A stretch of 6,397 nucleotides of DNA from Bacillota bacterium (GCA_023398615.1 JAEWSD010000108.1:1-6397), one strand, 5' to 3'; positions 1 through 5,813 are shown, counted from the first letter of the stretch. Translations and numbers: made by a program. The notes: generated by a model from the sequence alone, not told the origin.

Positions 1-213
1 CTCCAGCGGATCATTACCGCCAAGTCTCCATGAAATGATCGTTCCGTAATGCAAAGGCTCCTTCTGGCCCGGATAAATCTTCTCAAAAGCATCCGTAATA
101 GCATCCCATCCGGCGGTATTTAACTCCTCCGAATCCGTAACGGCCGGAGTATCCTCTTTTTCATCATATACCTTATCATTTGATTCACTCATATGCTTTT
201 CAAATAATCCCAT
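1..213 (-). CDS. SUFU (suppressor of fused) domain protein, N-terminal part
   Basis: The reverse strand reads an open frame from an ATG at 213-211 to the window edge: 71 residues with the C-terminal part missing. Residues 1-33 are an acidic, low-complexity leader. Residues 35-71 contain GWDAITDAFEKIYPGQ followed by HYGTIISWRLGGNDPLE, which I recognise as the conserved start of the bacterial suppressor-of-fused domain (W, YPGQ, HYG, LGGxDPL). In bacteria such proteins are usually of unknown role, and some are suspected immunity or toxin-neutralising proteins, so no specific function is claimed. The start is supported by AAGGAG at 230-225, 11 bases upstream. The internal Met8 lacks a good ribosome site. 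There is no signal peptide. The gene diverges from the galactose cluster and is probably functionally unrelated to it. The family call is fairly sure; the role is unknown. Confidence 0.82.
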   Translation of the reverse strand, partial: MGLFEKHMSESNDKVYDEKEDTPAVTDSEELNTAGWDAITDAFEKIYPGQKEPLHYGTIISWRLGGNDPLE

Positions 214-280
214 AATTAATTATTCTCCTTTACAGTTATATATGTATACTTATAATAAAACATCTCATTACCTTCCTTAT

Positions 281-309
281 ATAGTAATACAAAAACTGCC
301 AATTATCAA
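281..309 (-). promoter_or_regulatory. Candidate sigma-A promoter for the SUFU-domain gene
   Basis: On the minus strand TTGATA (309-304; 5 of 6 to TTGACA) is followed by a 17-base spacer and TACTAT (286-281; 4 of 6 to TATAAT). This lies about 70 bases upstream of the SUFU start, in a very AT-rich stretch. Other TATAA-like hexamers nearer the gene (around 250-262) are possible alternatives, so the exact -10 is uncertain. Confidence 0.45.
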
Positions 310-535
310 TCAGAAACAAGTTATAATAATTTTCCTGTGACTTTCGCTTCGCTCAAAAAAACACCTCGCGTTACCATCATCTGAACTGTAGCAATCCGCA
401 ATCATAATCATTCATCCTTTTCACGCTCGTCCTCTTTCAATACAGGCTGCCGGTCGGGATTGAATCTGCCCCCATCCTGAGAGAAAAGCATATGCAGGTT
501 ACGTGCAATTCTTAGGTATCGAGCGAGCAATGAAA

Positions 536-573
536 TCAGACGTGCGACAAATCGCACGAGCGCAAATGTCTGA
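536..573. other. Local two-level stem-loop inside the long palindrome
   Basis: TCAGAC (536-541) can pair with GTCTGA (568-573). Inside it, GTGCGA (542-547) pairs perfectly with TCGCAC (552-557) around a CAAA loop. This fold competes with the long-range pairing of 554-566 to 632-642, so two alternative structures can be drawn. Confidence 0.5.
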
Positions 574-579
574 CGAAAG

Positions 580-620
580 GGATAACAGGGGAAGCTACTG
601 TGTAGGTTTCCCTGTTATCC
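580..620. repeat. Central 19+19 base hairpin with 3-base loop
   Basis: Left arm GGATAACAGGGGAAGCTAC (580-598), loop TGT (599-601), right arm GTAGGTTTCCCTGTTATCC (602-620). Seventeen of 19 positions are Watson-Crick pairs, one is a G-T wobble (591:609) and one a G-G mismatch (594:606). The following T run (630-634) starts 10 bases after the stem, so this is not a standard intrinsic terminator. It is the apex of the larger palindrome. Confidence 0.75.
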
Positions 621-803
621 ATTGAGGAGTTTTTGCGCGTGCTGATTGTTTCAAGTGAGTGAGATTCCTTAGAAGTGCCAGTAATCCTGCATTCTGCTTA
701 TCCTCACAGCTTCCTGCCGGCCGCTATCCTTCCGCCAGCCGTCCCTAGAATAGTATAGCAGAATACTCCTCTGGAATAGCACAAGGAAAATTTCATTTAA
801 GAC

Positions 804-832
804 TTTTCATTCATCCGGTGGTATGTTATAAT
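804..832 (+). promoter_or_regulatory. Candidate extended -10 promoter for the regulator/gal cluster
   Basis: A perfect TATAAT (827-832) is preceded by TGT (824-826), giving the extended TGnTATAAT form. TTTTCA (804-809; 4 of 6 to TTGACA) lies 17 bases upstream of the -10. The predicted transcript would have an untranslated leader of roughly 90 bases before the regulator start. Confidence 0.6.
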
Positions 833-853
833 GAAAACAACAAAAATTTTGAT

Positions 854-876
854 TTATAACAAGAATCCTGTTGTAA
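854..876. promoter_or_regulatory. Dyad downstream of the promoter, possible operator
   Basis: TTATAACAAG (854-863), AAT, then CCTGTTGTAA (867-876): 8 of 10 positions are symmetric about the central AAT. It sits about 20 bases after the -10 box, in the early transcribed region, where a bound repressor could block initiation or elongation. Autoregulation by the adjacent winged-helix protein is a reasonable guess, not shown. Confidence 0.35.
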
Positions 877-920
877 TTAAAACCTTGAAGCAAAAAAAGA
901 ACAGTAAGTAGAAAACAGTA

Positions 921-926
921 AAGGGG
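921..926 (+). promoter_or_regulatory. Ribosome binding site that favours a TTG start for the regulator
   Basis: AAGGGG ends one base before the ATG at 928, too close to serve it, but it lies 7 bases before the in-frame TTG at 934, a normal spacing. This argues for initiation at TTG 934. Confidence 0.55.
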
Positions 927-933
927 AATGATA

Positions 934-1848
934 TTGAACCGGAATATTCAAATCAACCTGGATGATAAGGAAAACCTGTCCCGTTTGGCAAAAGCGTTGT
1001 CTGCCGGGGTCCGAATCGATATTTTAAAGCTTTTATGCAGGCATGACCTTAATATTAATGAAATTGCAGAAAGGCTGATGCTGCCGCAGTCCTCGGCGGC
1101 CGCTCATGTTAAGGTATTAGAGGAATCCGGGCTGATAAAGACGACACTTAAGCCCGGAGTCAGAGGCTCGATGAAGGTGTGCAGCAGGCAGTTAGACAGT
1201 ATCGGTATCGAGCTGAGGACAGGAATGGAGGAAGAGGAAGTAATCATTAATATGCCGATCGGTAATTTTGTGGATTATAAGGTGGAACCGACCTGCGGGA
1301 TTGTCAGCAGTAAAGCGCCGATTGATGAAGAGGATGAACCGAGATGCTTTTATAATCCGGAACGTACCAATGCGAAGCTTTTGTGGTTTGGAAAAGGCTA
1401 TCTGGAATACCGCTTCCCAAACAACATATTGACGGATAACCGGGAGAAGAGGCTTGAGCTTTCGATGGAATTATGCTCGGAGGATCATGAGTATAATATG
1501 GATTACCCGTCCGATATTACGGTATGGGTTAACGGAATCGAAGCGGGTACCTGGAACTGTCCGGGTGATTTCGGCGGACGGCGCGGAAAACTGAACCCCG
1601 ACTGGTGGCCGGATAAGAATACACAGTATGGCATGCTTAAGACCTGGAGGCTTACGGAGGAAGGAAGCTATATCGACGATATCCGGGTAAATGACAACGG
1701 GATCGGAGAATACCACCTGTCGGAGGGCGAATATATTTCAGTAAGAATAGGAATCCGGGAAGATGCGCAGCATATAGGCGGTGTGAATCTGTTCGGGGAC
1801 TGCTTCGGCGATTATGCGCAGAATATAAGGATGAAGATTGTATTTTAA
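934..1848 (+). CDS. ArsR-type winged-helix regulator with large beta-rich C-terminal domain
   Basis: A cytoplasmic DNA-binding regulator of 304 residues from TTG 934 (306 if ATG 928 is used; spacing of the AAGGGG site favours TTG). Residues about 14-85 form an ArsR-like winged helix: LSRLAKALSAGVRIDILKLL, then the helix-turn-helix NINEIAERLMLPQSSAAAHV and KVLEESGLIK. The cysteine pattern of metal-sensing ArsR proteins (ELCVCDL) is absent, so it is probably not a metal sensor. Residues about 108-304 are unusual for ArsR proteins, which are normally near 100 residues. This part is rich in aromatics and predicted strands, with VWVNGIEAGTW, PGDFGGRRGKLNPDWWP and GGVNLFGDCFGDYAQNI, resembling a jelly-roll carbohydrate-binding fold. 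Its position directly before galK, with no terminator between, suggests it controls the gal genes in response to a sugar or glycoside. The DNA-binding call is firm; ligand and target are inference. Confidence 0.85.
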   Translation: MNRNIQINLDDKENLSRLAKALSAGVRIDILKLLCRHDLNINEIAERLMLPQSSAAAHVKVLEESGLIKTTLKPGVRGSMKVCSRQLDSIGIELRTGMEEEEVIINMPIGNFVDYKVEPTCGIVSSKAPIDEEDEPRCFYNPERTNAKLLWFGKGYLEYRFPNNILTDNREKRLELSMELCSEDHEYNMDYPSDITVWVNGIEAGTWNCPGDFGGRRGKLNPDWWPDKNTQYGMLKTWRLTEEGSYIDDIRVNDNGIGEYHLSEGEYISVRIGIREDAQHIGGVNLFGDCFGDYAQNIRMKIVF

Positions 1849-1865
1849 GAAGAAATATTTATATG

Positions 1866-1910
1866 TAAGTTTTAAGGTGTAGGAATATCTATACTTAAGT
1901 TTAAGGTGTA
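1866..1910. repeat. Two direct repeats upstream of galK, possible regulator sites
   Basis: TAAGTTTTAAGGTGTA (1866-1881) and TAAGTTTAAGGTGTA (1896-1910) differ by one T and end 29 bases apart, close to three helical turns. They fill most of the gap between the regulator and galK. A TATACT hexamer (1890-1895; 5 of 6 to TATAAT) lies between them but has no good -35 at the right distance. A paired operator is the likeliest reading; a simple local duplication is the alternative. Confidence 0.45.
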
Positions 1911-1920
1911 CGGGGTACAC
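1906..1920. promoter_or_regulatory. Perfect 15-base palindrome just upstream of galK
   Basis: GTGTAC, GGG, GTACAC (1906-1920) is a perfect 6+6 dyad. It overlaps the end of the second direct repeat and stops four bases before the galK ribosome site. As DNA it could be an operator half-site pair; as RNA, a small hairpin next to the translation start. Confidence 0.4.
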
Positions 1921-1923
1921 AGA

Positions 1924-1929
1924 TAGGAG
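1924..1929 (+). promoter_or_regulatory. galK ribosome binding site, decides the start
   Basis: TAGGAG lies 6 bases before ATG 1936. The in-frame TTG at 1930 directly abuts this site and so is excluded as the start. Confidence 0.75.
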
Positions 1930-1935
1930 TTGTAT

Positions 1936-3099
1936 ATGAAGGATAAATTGCTGGAGAAATTTAACGAAATCTATGGCAAAGTCGGAGACATACAGGTTTT
2001 TTTTGCGCCGGGTCGTGTCAATCTCATTGGGGAACACACGGATTATAACGGCGGACATGTTTTTCCCTGTGCTTTAACCATCGGGACCTATGCGGCGGTG
2101 AGGAGGAACAAGGATCGTATTCTGCGGTTTTATTCCATGAATTTCGATGAGCTTGGGGTGATAACCGCTGATTTGAGGGGGTTTTCCAATGTGAAGGAGG
2201 ACGGATGGGCCAACTACCCCAAGGGTGTATTCTGGGCTTTCGGGCAAAGAGGTTATCTTATTGAGGAAGGTATGGATATTCTTTATTATGGAAATATCCC
2301 GAATGCATCCGGTTTATCTTCCTCCGCATCCCTTGAGGTGCTTACCGGGTTTATCATTAAGGAAATCTGTCACATTGATGTTGATATGGTTGAGATAGCA
2401 TTAATCAGCCAATTTGCCGAGAACCGGTTTGTCGGGGTAAACTGCGGGATTATGGATCAGTTTGCGGTAGCGATGGGGAAGAAGGATAATGCCATATTCC
2501 TGGATACCGGCAGCCTGGATTATGAGTATGCACCGGTATTTCTTAAAAATGCCAGGATTGTTATTGCCAATACGAACAAGAAACGTGGTCTTGGCGATTC
2601 GAAATATAATGAAAGGAGAAGCGAATGCGAAAAAGCGCTGGAACAGCTTAAGAAAGCTGTTAATATCAACACACTCGGTGAGTTGAAGGAGGAGGAGTTC
2701 GAGCTGTACCGGGGCGTCATTGCGGATCCGGTATGTCAGAGGCGTGCAAAGCATGCGGTATATGAAAACCAGCGGGCTATAAAAGCCGTCACGGCTATAA
2801 AAGCCGGCGATCTTTGGACCTTCGGACAATTGATGAATGCTTCCCATATCTCCCTGCGTGATGACTATGAGGTAACCGGGCCGGAGCTCGATGCTCTTGT
2901 CGATGCGGCATGGGAGCAGAAAGGCGTTATTGGTTCCAGAATGACGGGGGCAGGCTTTGGGGGATGCACGGTAAGTATTGTAACGGAAGACGAGATTGAA
3001 AACTTTATTAGTCGGGTTGGCAGCCTGTATGAAGAAAAGATCGGTTATAAAGCGGATTTTTATGTAGTCGATATAGGCAATGGCCCTACACGGATATAA
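1936..3099 (+). CDS. galK: Galactokinase
   Basis: Phosphorylates alpha-D-galactose with ATP to galactose-1-phosphate, the entry step of the Leloir pathway, in the cytoplasm. The protein has 387 residues, the usual GalK length. All GHMP-kinase landmarks are present: the galactokinase signature GRVNLIGEHTDYN at 26-38, with the catalytic arginine R27 and substrate-contacting E and D; the phosphate-binding loop PNASGLSSSASLE at 122-134; the catalytic aspartate D174 in NCGIMDQFAVAMG; and the third GHMP motif SRMTGAGFGGC at 334-344. ATG 1936 was chosen for its ribosome site (AGGAG, 6 bases upstream). The gene follows the regulator by 87 bases and precedes galE by 26, so galK and galE are almost surely cotranscribed. 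No damage or unusual residue is seen. Confidence 0.97.
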   Translation: MKDKLLEKFNEIYGKVGDIQVFFAPGRVNLIGEHTDYNGGHVFPCALTIGTYAAVRRNKDRILRFYSMNFDELGVITADLRGFSNVKEDGWANYPKGVFWAFGQRGYLIEEGMDILYYGNIPNASGLSSSASLEVLTGFIIKEICHIDVDMVEIALISQFAENRFVGVNCGIMDQFAVAMGKKDNAIFLDTGSLDYEYAPVFLKNARIVIANTNKKRGLGDSKYNERRSECEKALEQLKKAVNINTLGELKEEEFELYRGVIADPVCQRRAKHAVYENQRAIKAVTAIKAGDLWTFGQLMNASHISLRDDYEVTGPELDALVDAAWEQKGVIGSRMTGAGFGGCTVSIVTEDEIENFISRVGSLYEEKIGYKADFYVVDIGNGPTRI

Positions 3100-3125
3100 T
3101 AACAGAAAGAAAGGATGAGATTTGT

Positions 3126-4118
3126 ATGTCAATATTAGTTTTAGGAGGAGCCGGATATATCGGTTCCCATACGGTGTTTGAATTGATTGACCGGGGCGAG
3201 GAGGTAGTAATTGCGGATAATCTGGAAACCGGATATAAGGAGGCGGTGCATCCGAAGGCCCGGTTCTATCAGGGAGATCTCAGGGACAGGGCATTTATTG
3301 ACCGGGTGTTTGAACAGGAGAAAATCGATGCGGTCATTCATTTTGCCGCCAATTCCCTGGTTGGGGAAAGTATGACGAATCCTCTTAAATATTATGATAA
3401 TAATTTATGCGGTACCAAGGTATTGCTGGAATCCATGGTAGCACACGGGATTAGCCGGATCGTATTTTCTTCGACGGCAGCCACCTATGGAGAGCCAGAA
3501 CGGGTGCCGATACTGGAAACCGACCGGACGGAGCCTACGAATACCTACGGTGAAACGAAGCTGTCTATGGAGAAGATGTTCAAATGGACAGGGAAAGCAC
3601 ATGATCTGCGCTATGTGTCGCTGCGTTATTTCAACGCCTGCGGAGCGCACCCAAGCGGCAGTATCGGCGAAGCTCACAATCCGGAAAGTCATCTTATCCC
3701 GCTTATACTTCAGGTTCCTAACGGACAAAGGGAAGCAATCAGCATATACGGTGACGACTATGATACGAAGGACGGAACCTGTATACGCGATTATATCCAC
3801 GTGACGGACCTGGCGGAAGCTCATATTTTAGCAGTAAAGTACCTTTTAGAGGGAAATGAAAGTGATATTTTTAATCTTGGCAACGGTTACGGTTTTACCG
3901 TAAAGGAAGTGATTGATGCGGCCCGGGAGGTGACGGGAACGGAGATACCGGCAATTATTACGCCCAGGCGGGCAGGAGATCCGGCGCAGCTGATTGCGTC
4001 CAGTGAAAAGGCAAAAAGGGTACTGGGCTGGAATCCGCAGCACGGGGATATCAGGGAGATCATAGCGTCCGCGTGGAAATGGCATAAAGCACATCCGAAC
4101 GGATATGATGCAAAGTAA
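3126..4118 (+). CDS. galE: UDP-glucose 4-epimerase
   Basis: Interconverts UDP-galactose and UDP-glucose with bound NAD, closing the Leloir cycle and also supplying UDP-galactose for glycan synthesis. At 330 residues it is a full-length extended short-chain dehydrogenase. The NAD-binding GGAGYIGSH is at 7-15; the aspartate of DNLETG at 31-36 ends the second strand of the Rossmann fold; HFAA is at 72-75; the catalytic FSSTAATYG is at 114-122, with T117 at the Ser/Thr catalytic position; and YxxxK is Y141/K145 in TYGETKLSMEK. The substrate-binding RYFNACGAHPSGSIGE and the late RRAGDPAQLIAS block are intact. An AAAGGA site lies 10 bases before the ATG. It follows galK by 26 bases and is read as the second enzyme gene of the cluster. 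Confidence 0.97.
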   Translation: MSILVLGGAGYIGSHTVFELIDRGEEVVIADNLETGYKEAVHPKARFYQGDLRDRAFIDRVFEQEKIDAVIHFAANSLVGESMTNPLKYYDNNLCGTKVLLESMVAHGISRIVFSSTAATYGEPERVPILETDRTEPTNTYGETKLSMEKMFKWTGKAHDLRYVSLRYFNACGAHPSGSIGEAHNPESHLIPLILQVPNGQREAISIYGDDYDTKDGTCIRDYIHVTDLAEAHILAVKYLLEGNESDIFNLGNGYGFTVKEVIDAAREVTGTEIPAIITPRRAGDPAQLIASSEKAKRVLGWNPQHGDIREIIASAWKWHKAHPNGYDAK

Positions 4119-4136
4119 TAAAGCGATATCATTAAT

Positions 4137-4154
4137 AAAAAGGACAGGATGTAA
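4137..4154 (+). other. Start-stop copy of the galT initiation region
   Basis: AAAAAGGACAGGATG (4137-4151) matches the true galT start AAAGAGGACAGAATG (4211-4225) at 13 of 15 positions, but its ATG is followed at once by TAA (4152-4154). A ribosome could bind here and initiate without making a peptide. It may be a decayed duplicate or a modulating element, or simply two similar purine-rich ribosome sites. Confidence 0.35.
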
Positions 4155-4160
4155 AGATCA

Positions 4161-4195
4161 GATTTGGTTATTGTACAGCCTATAGTAACCAGATC
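4161..4195 (+). other. Stem-loop in the galE-galT gap
   Basis: GATTTGGTTA (4161-4170) pairs with TAACCAGATC (4186-4195), ten pairs including one U-G, around a 15-base loop. No U run follows, so it is not a typical terminator. It may affect mRNA stability, processing or galT translation. Confidence 0.45.
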
Positions 4196-4222
4196 CGGCA
4201 GGGCAGGACGAAAGAGGACAGA

Positions 4223-5722
4223 ATGATTAGTCAATATATTGCAGCATTGGTTGAATACGGCTTGGAAACCGGGCTGGTTCCGGAACAGGATAAAATATAT
4301 ACCATAAATTCCTTATTGGATCTGTTCCGGCTGGAAGGATACGAGGAACCTGCGGCGGAGAAGCCGCATTCCATGTGCCTTGAGGAAATATTAAAGGGAA
4401 TGCTGGACTATGCATATAAGCATGGCTTGATAAAAGATAGCGGCATAGCCTGCCGGGATTTGTTTGATACCAGGATAATGGGGCTTCTGGTGCCGAGGCC
4501 TTCCGAGGTAATTGCAAGGTTCCGCGCATTGTATCGAAGAAACCCCGGAGAGGCCACGGATTATTACTACAAATTCAGCCAGGATACGGATTACATAAGG
4601 CGCTACAGGATCAGTAAAGACATTAAGTGGATTACCGAAACGGAATATGGCAATATTGATATTACAATCAATTTATCGAAGCCGGAGAAGGACCCGAAGG
4701 CGATAGCACAGGCAAAGCTTGTAAAACAAAGAGGCTATCCGAGATGCCAGCTTTGCCGGGAGAATGAAGGCTATGCGGGAAGAGCGGATCATCCGGCCAG
4801 GCAGAACCACAGGGTAATTCCGGTAACACTTGCCGATGAGGAATGGGGCTTTCAGTATTCACCCTATGTATATTACAAAGAGCATTGTATCGTTTTCAAT
4901 TACCGGCATACGCCCATGAAGATCGACCGCGGGACCTTCCGGAAATTACTTGATTTTGTTAAGCTATTTCCGCATTATTTCGTAGGCTCGAATGCGGATT
5001 TGCCGATCGTGGGAGGCTCCATCCTGACGCATGACCATTTTCAGGGAGGAAACTACGAGTTTGCAATGGCCAGAGCGCCGATAGAGCACCCGTTTACCGT
5101 CCGCGGCTATGAACAGGTGGCCTGCGGCATCGTGAAATGGCCGATGTCGGTGATACGGTTAAGAGCCAAAGAGAGGGAACAGCTGATAAATCTGGGTACG
5201 CATATTTTAGACAGCTGGAGAGGCTATACCGATGAAGAGGCTTTTCTTTATGCATGTACGGATGAACCTCATAATACCATAACGCCGATCGCGCGAAAAT
5301 CCGGCGGCTTCTATGAATTGGACCTGGTGTTACGAAATAATATAACGACCGCGGAGTATCCTTACGGAGTGTATCATCCGCATGAGGAGCTGCATCATAT
5401 AAAGAAGGAAAATATCGGACTGATCGAAGTGATGGGACTGGCCGTGCTGCCTGCAAGGCTGAAAGCTGAAATGGAGCTCCTTAAGGAGTATATACTGGCG
5501 GGCAAAGACATAGCTTCGAATGAAGCAATCGCAAAGCATGGCAGGTGGGCGGAAGAATTCCTGGCGCGGTATGATGACGTAAACAGAGATAATATCGGTC
5601 TTATTGTAAAGAAAGAGATCGGGCTGGTATTTTTAAAGGTTCTGGAACATGCAGGCGTATTCAAGCGTAATCCGGAAGGGCGGCAGGCATTTTTCCGGTT
5701 TATATATTCACTGGACAAATAA
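4223..5722 (+). CDS. galT: Class II galactose-1-phosphate (UTP-hexose-1-phosphate) uridylyltransferase
   Basis: Transfers UMP from UDP-glucose to galactose-1-phosphate, giving UDP-galactose and glucose-1-phosphate. At 499 residues it belongs to the long Firmicute GalT class (GalT2) rather than the roughly 350-residue E. coli type. Landmarks are CQLCRENEGYAGR (175-187), the active-site block GGSILTHDHFQGGNYEF (264-280), DEPHNTITPIARK (347-359), and YGVYHPHEELHHIKKENIGL (381-400) leading into the conserved MGLAVLPARLK. By analogy with the HPH-x-Q site of class I enzymes, H272 in HDHFQ is the probable nucleophile; this is inference. GAGGA lies 4 bases before ATG 4223, a slightly short spacing. 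It is the third enzyme of the cluster, 104 bases after galE. Confidence 0.95.
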   Translation: MISQYIAALVEYGLETGLVPEQDKIYTINSLLDLFRLEGYEEPAAEKPHSMCLEEILKGMLDYAYKHGLIKDSGIACRDLFDTRIMGLLVPRPSEVIARFRALYRRNPGEATDYYYKFSQDTDYIRRYRISKDIKWITETEYGNIDITINLSKPEKDPKAIAQAKLVKQRGYPRCQLCRENEGYAGRADHPARQNHRVIPVTLADEEWGFQYSPYVYYKEHCIVFNYRHTPMKIDRGTFRKLLDFVKLFPHYFVGSNADLPIVGGSILTHDHFQGGNYEFAMARAPIEHPFTVRGYEQVACGIVKWPMSVIRLRAKEREQLINLGTHILDSWRGYTDEEAFLYACTDEPHNTITPIARKSGGFYELDLVLRNNITTAEYPYGVYHPHEELHHIKKENIGLIEVMGLAVLPARLKAEMELLKEYILAGKDIASNEAIAKHGRWAEEFLARYDDVNRDNIGLIVKKEIGLVFLKVLEHAGVFKRNPEGRQAFFRFIYSLDK

Positions 5723-5770
5723 AAAGGGGCGAATAACAGTCTGTGAATTGGAGATGATACATACCAGCAG

Positions 5771-5787
5771 GACGGACTGATTCCGTC
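5771..5787 (+). other. Small hairpin between galT and sdaAB
   Basis: GACGGA (5771-5776) pairs perfectly with TCCGTC (5782-5787) around CTGAT. There is no following T run, so it does not look like a terminator. The stem is short and may be incidental. Confidence 0.3.
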
Positions 5788-5803
5788 AATCTGAAAGCTG
5801 TAT

Positions 5804-5808
5804 GAGGA
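5804..5808 (+). promoter_or_regulatory. sdaAB ribosome binding site
   Basis: GAGGA lies 5 bases before ATG 5814. An in-frame ATG at 5802 would overlap this site and has no good site of its own, so 5814 is preferred. Confidence 0.6.
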
Positions 5809-5813
5809 ATGGA

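Larger units (their letters stand above)
445..740. repeat. Long imperfect inverted repeat; MITE-like element or structured RNA gene
   Basis: The two halves are imperfect reverse complements across almost 300 bases. Paired blocks, from outside in, are: GGCTG (445-449) with CAGCC (736-740); TGCAGG (493-498) with CCTGCA (686-691); 499-508 with 675-685; TTCTTAGGTATC (509-520) with GATTCCTTAGAA (663-674), 10 of 12; TGAAA (531-535) with TTTCA (649-653); GCACG plus CGCAAA (554-566, with a 2-base bulge) with TTTGCGCGTGC (632-642); and the central hairpin 580-598/602-620. Over 493-520 against 663-691 about 23 of 28 positions match. All pairs share a centre near 592-600, so this is one folded unit with small indels. 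It encodes no transposase and no obvious protein. A non-autonomous repeat (MITE) or a stable non-coding RNA would both fit. The strand of transcription, if any, cannot be told. Confidence 0.6.
214..933. other. Gene-free divergent intergenic region (about 720 bases)
   Basis: No convincing coding frame is seen on either strand. The outer parts are AT-rich promoter DNA: 214-340 for the minus-strand SUFU gene and about 790-930 for the plus-strand regulator. The middle is GC-richer and is dominated by the long imperfect palindrome at 445-740. From 340 to 444 I see no structure beyond a short GC-rich run (344-356) followed by seven A residues. The abrupt composition change suggests the central block was inserted, or is an RNA gene, rather than ordinary promoter DNA. 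This is inference. Confidence 0.6.

Noticed and set aside
344..362. GC-rich run followed by seven A residues as a minus-strand terminator or repeat end
   Set aside because: No stem of useful length can be formed next to the A run, and there is no upstream minus-strand gene in this window.
542..557. GTGCGAC start and a GTGCGA/TCGCAC hairpin, suggesting a group II intron
   Set aside because: No domain V with its AGC triad and GAAA-type loop, no intron-encoded reverse transcriptase, and the hairpin loop is CAAA. The segment belongs to the larger palindrome.
579..590. GGGATAACAGGG, identical to the core of the I-SceI homing endonuclease site
   Set aside because: Only 12 of the 18 site bases match, the flanks differ, and the sequence is explained as one arm of a natural hairpin whose inverted partner is at 610-620. 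It is not evidence of engineered DNA or a homing site.
580..634. Intrinsic terminator from the central hairpin plus TTTTT
   Set aside because: The T run begins 10 bases after the stem, and no upstream plus-strand gene needs terminating, since the flanking genes diverge.
2401..3132. 243-codon minus-strand open frame across galK
   Set aside because: It lies antisense to an intact galK, has no recognisable domain and no ribosome site; it is a shadow of the galK codon pattern.
3405..3824. Minus-strand open frame of 139 codons inside galE
   Set aside because: Antisense to highly conserved galE sequence, with unnatural composition and no domain.
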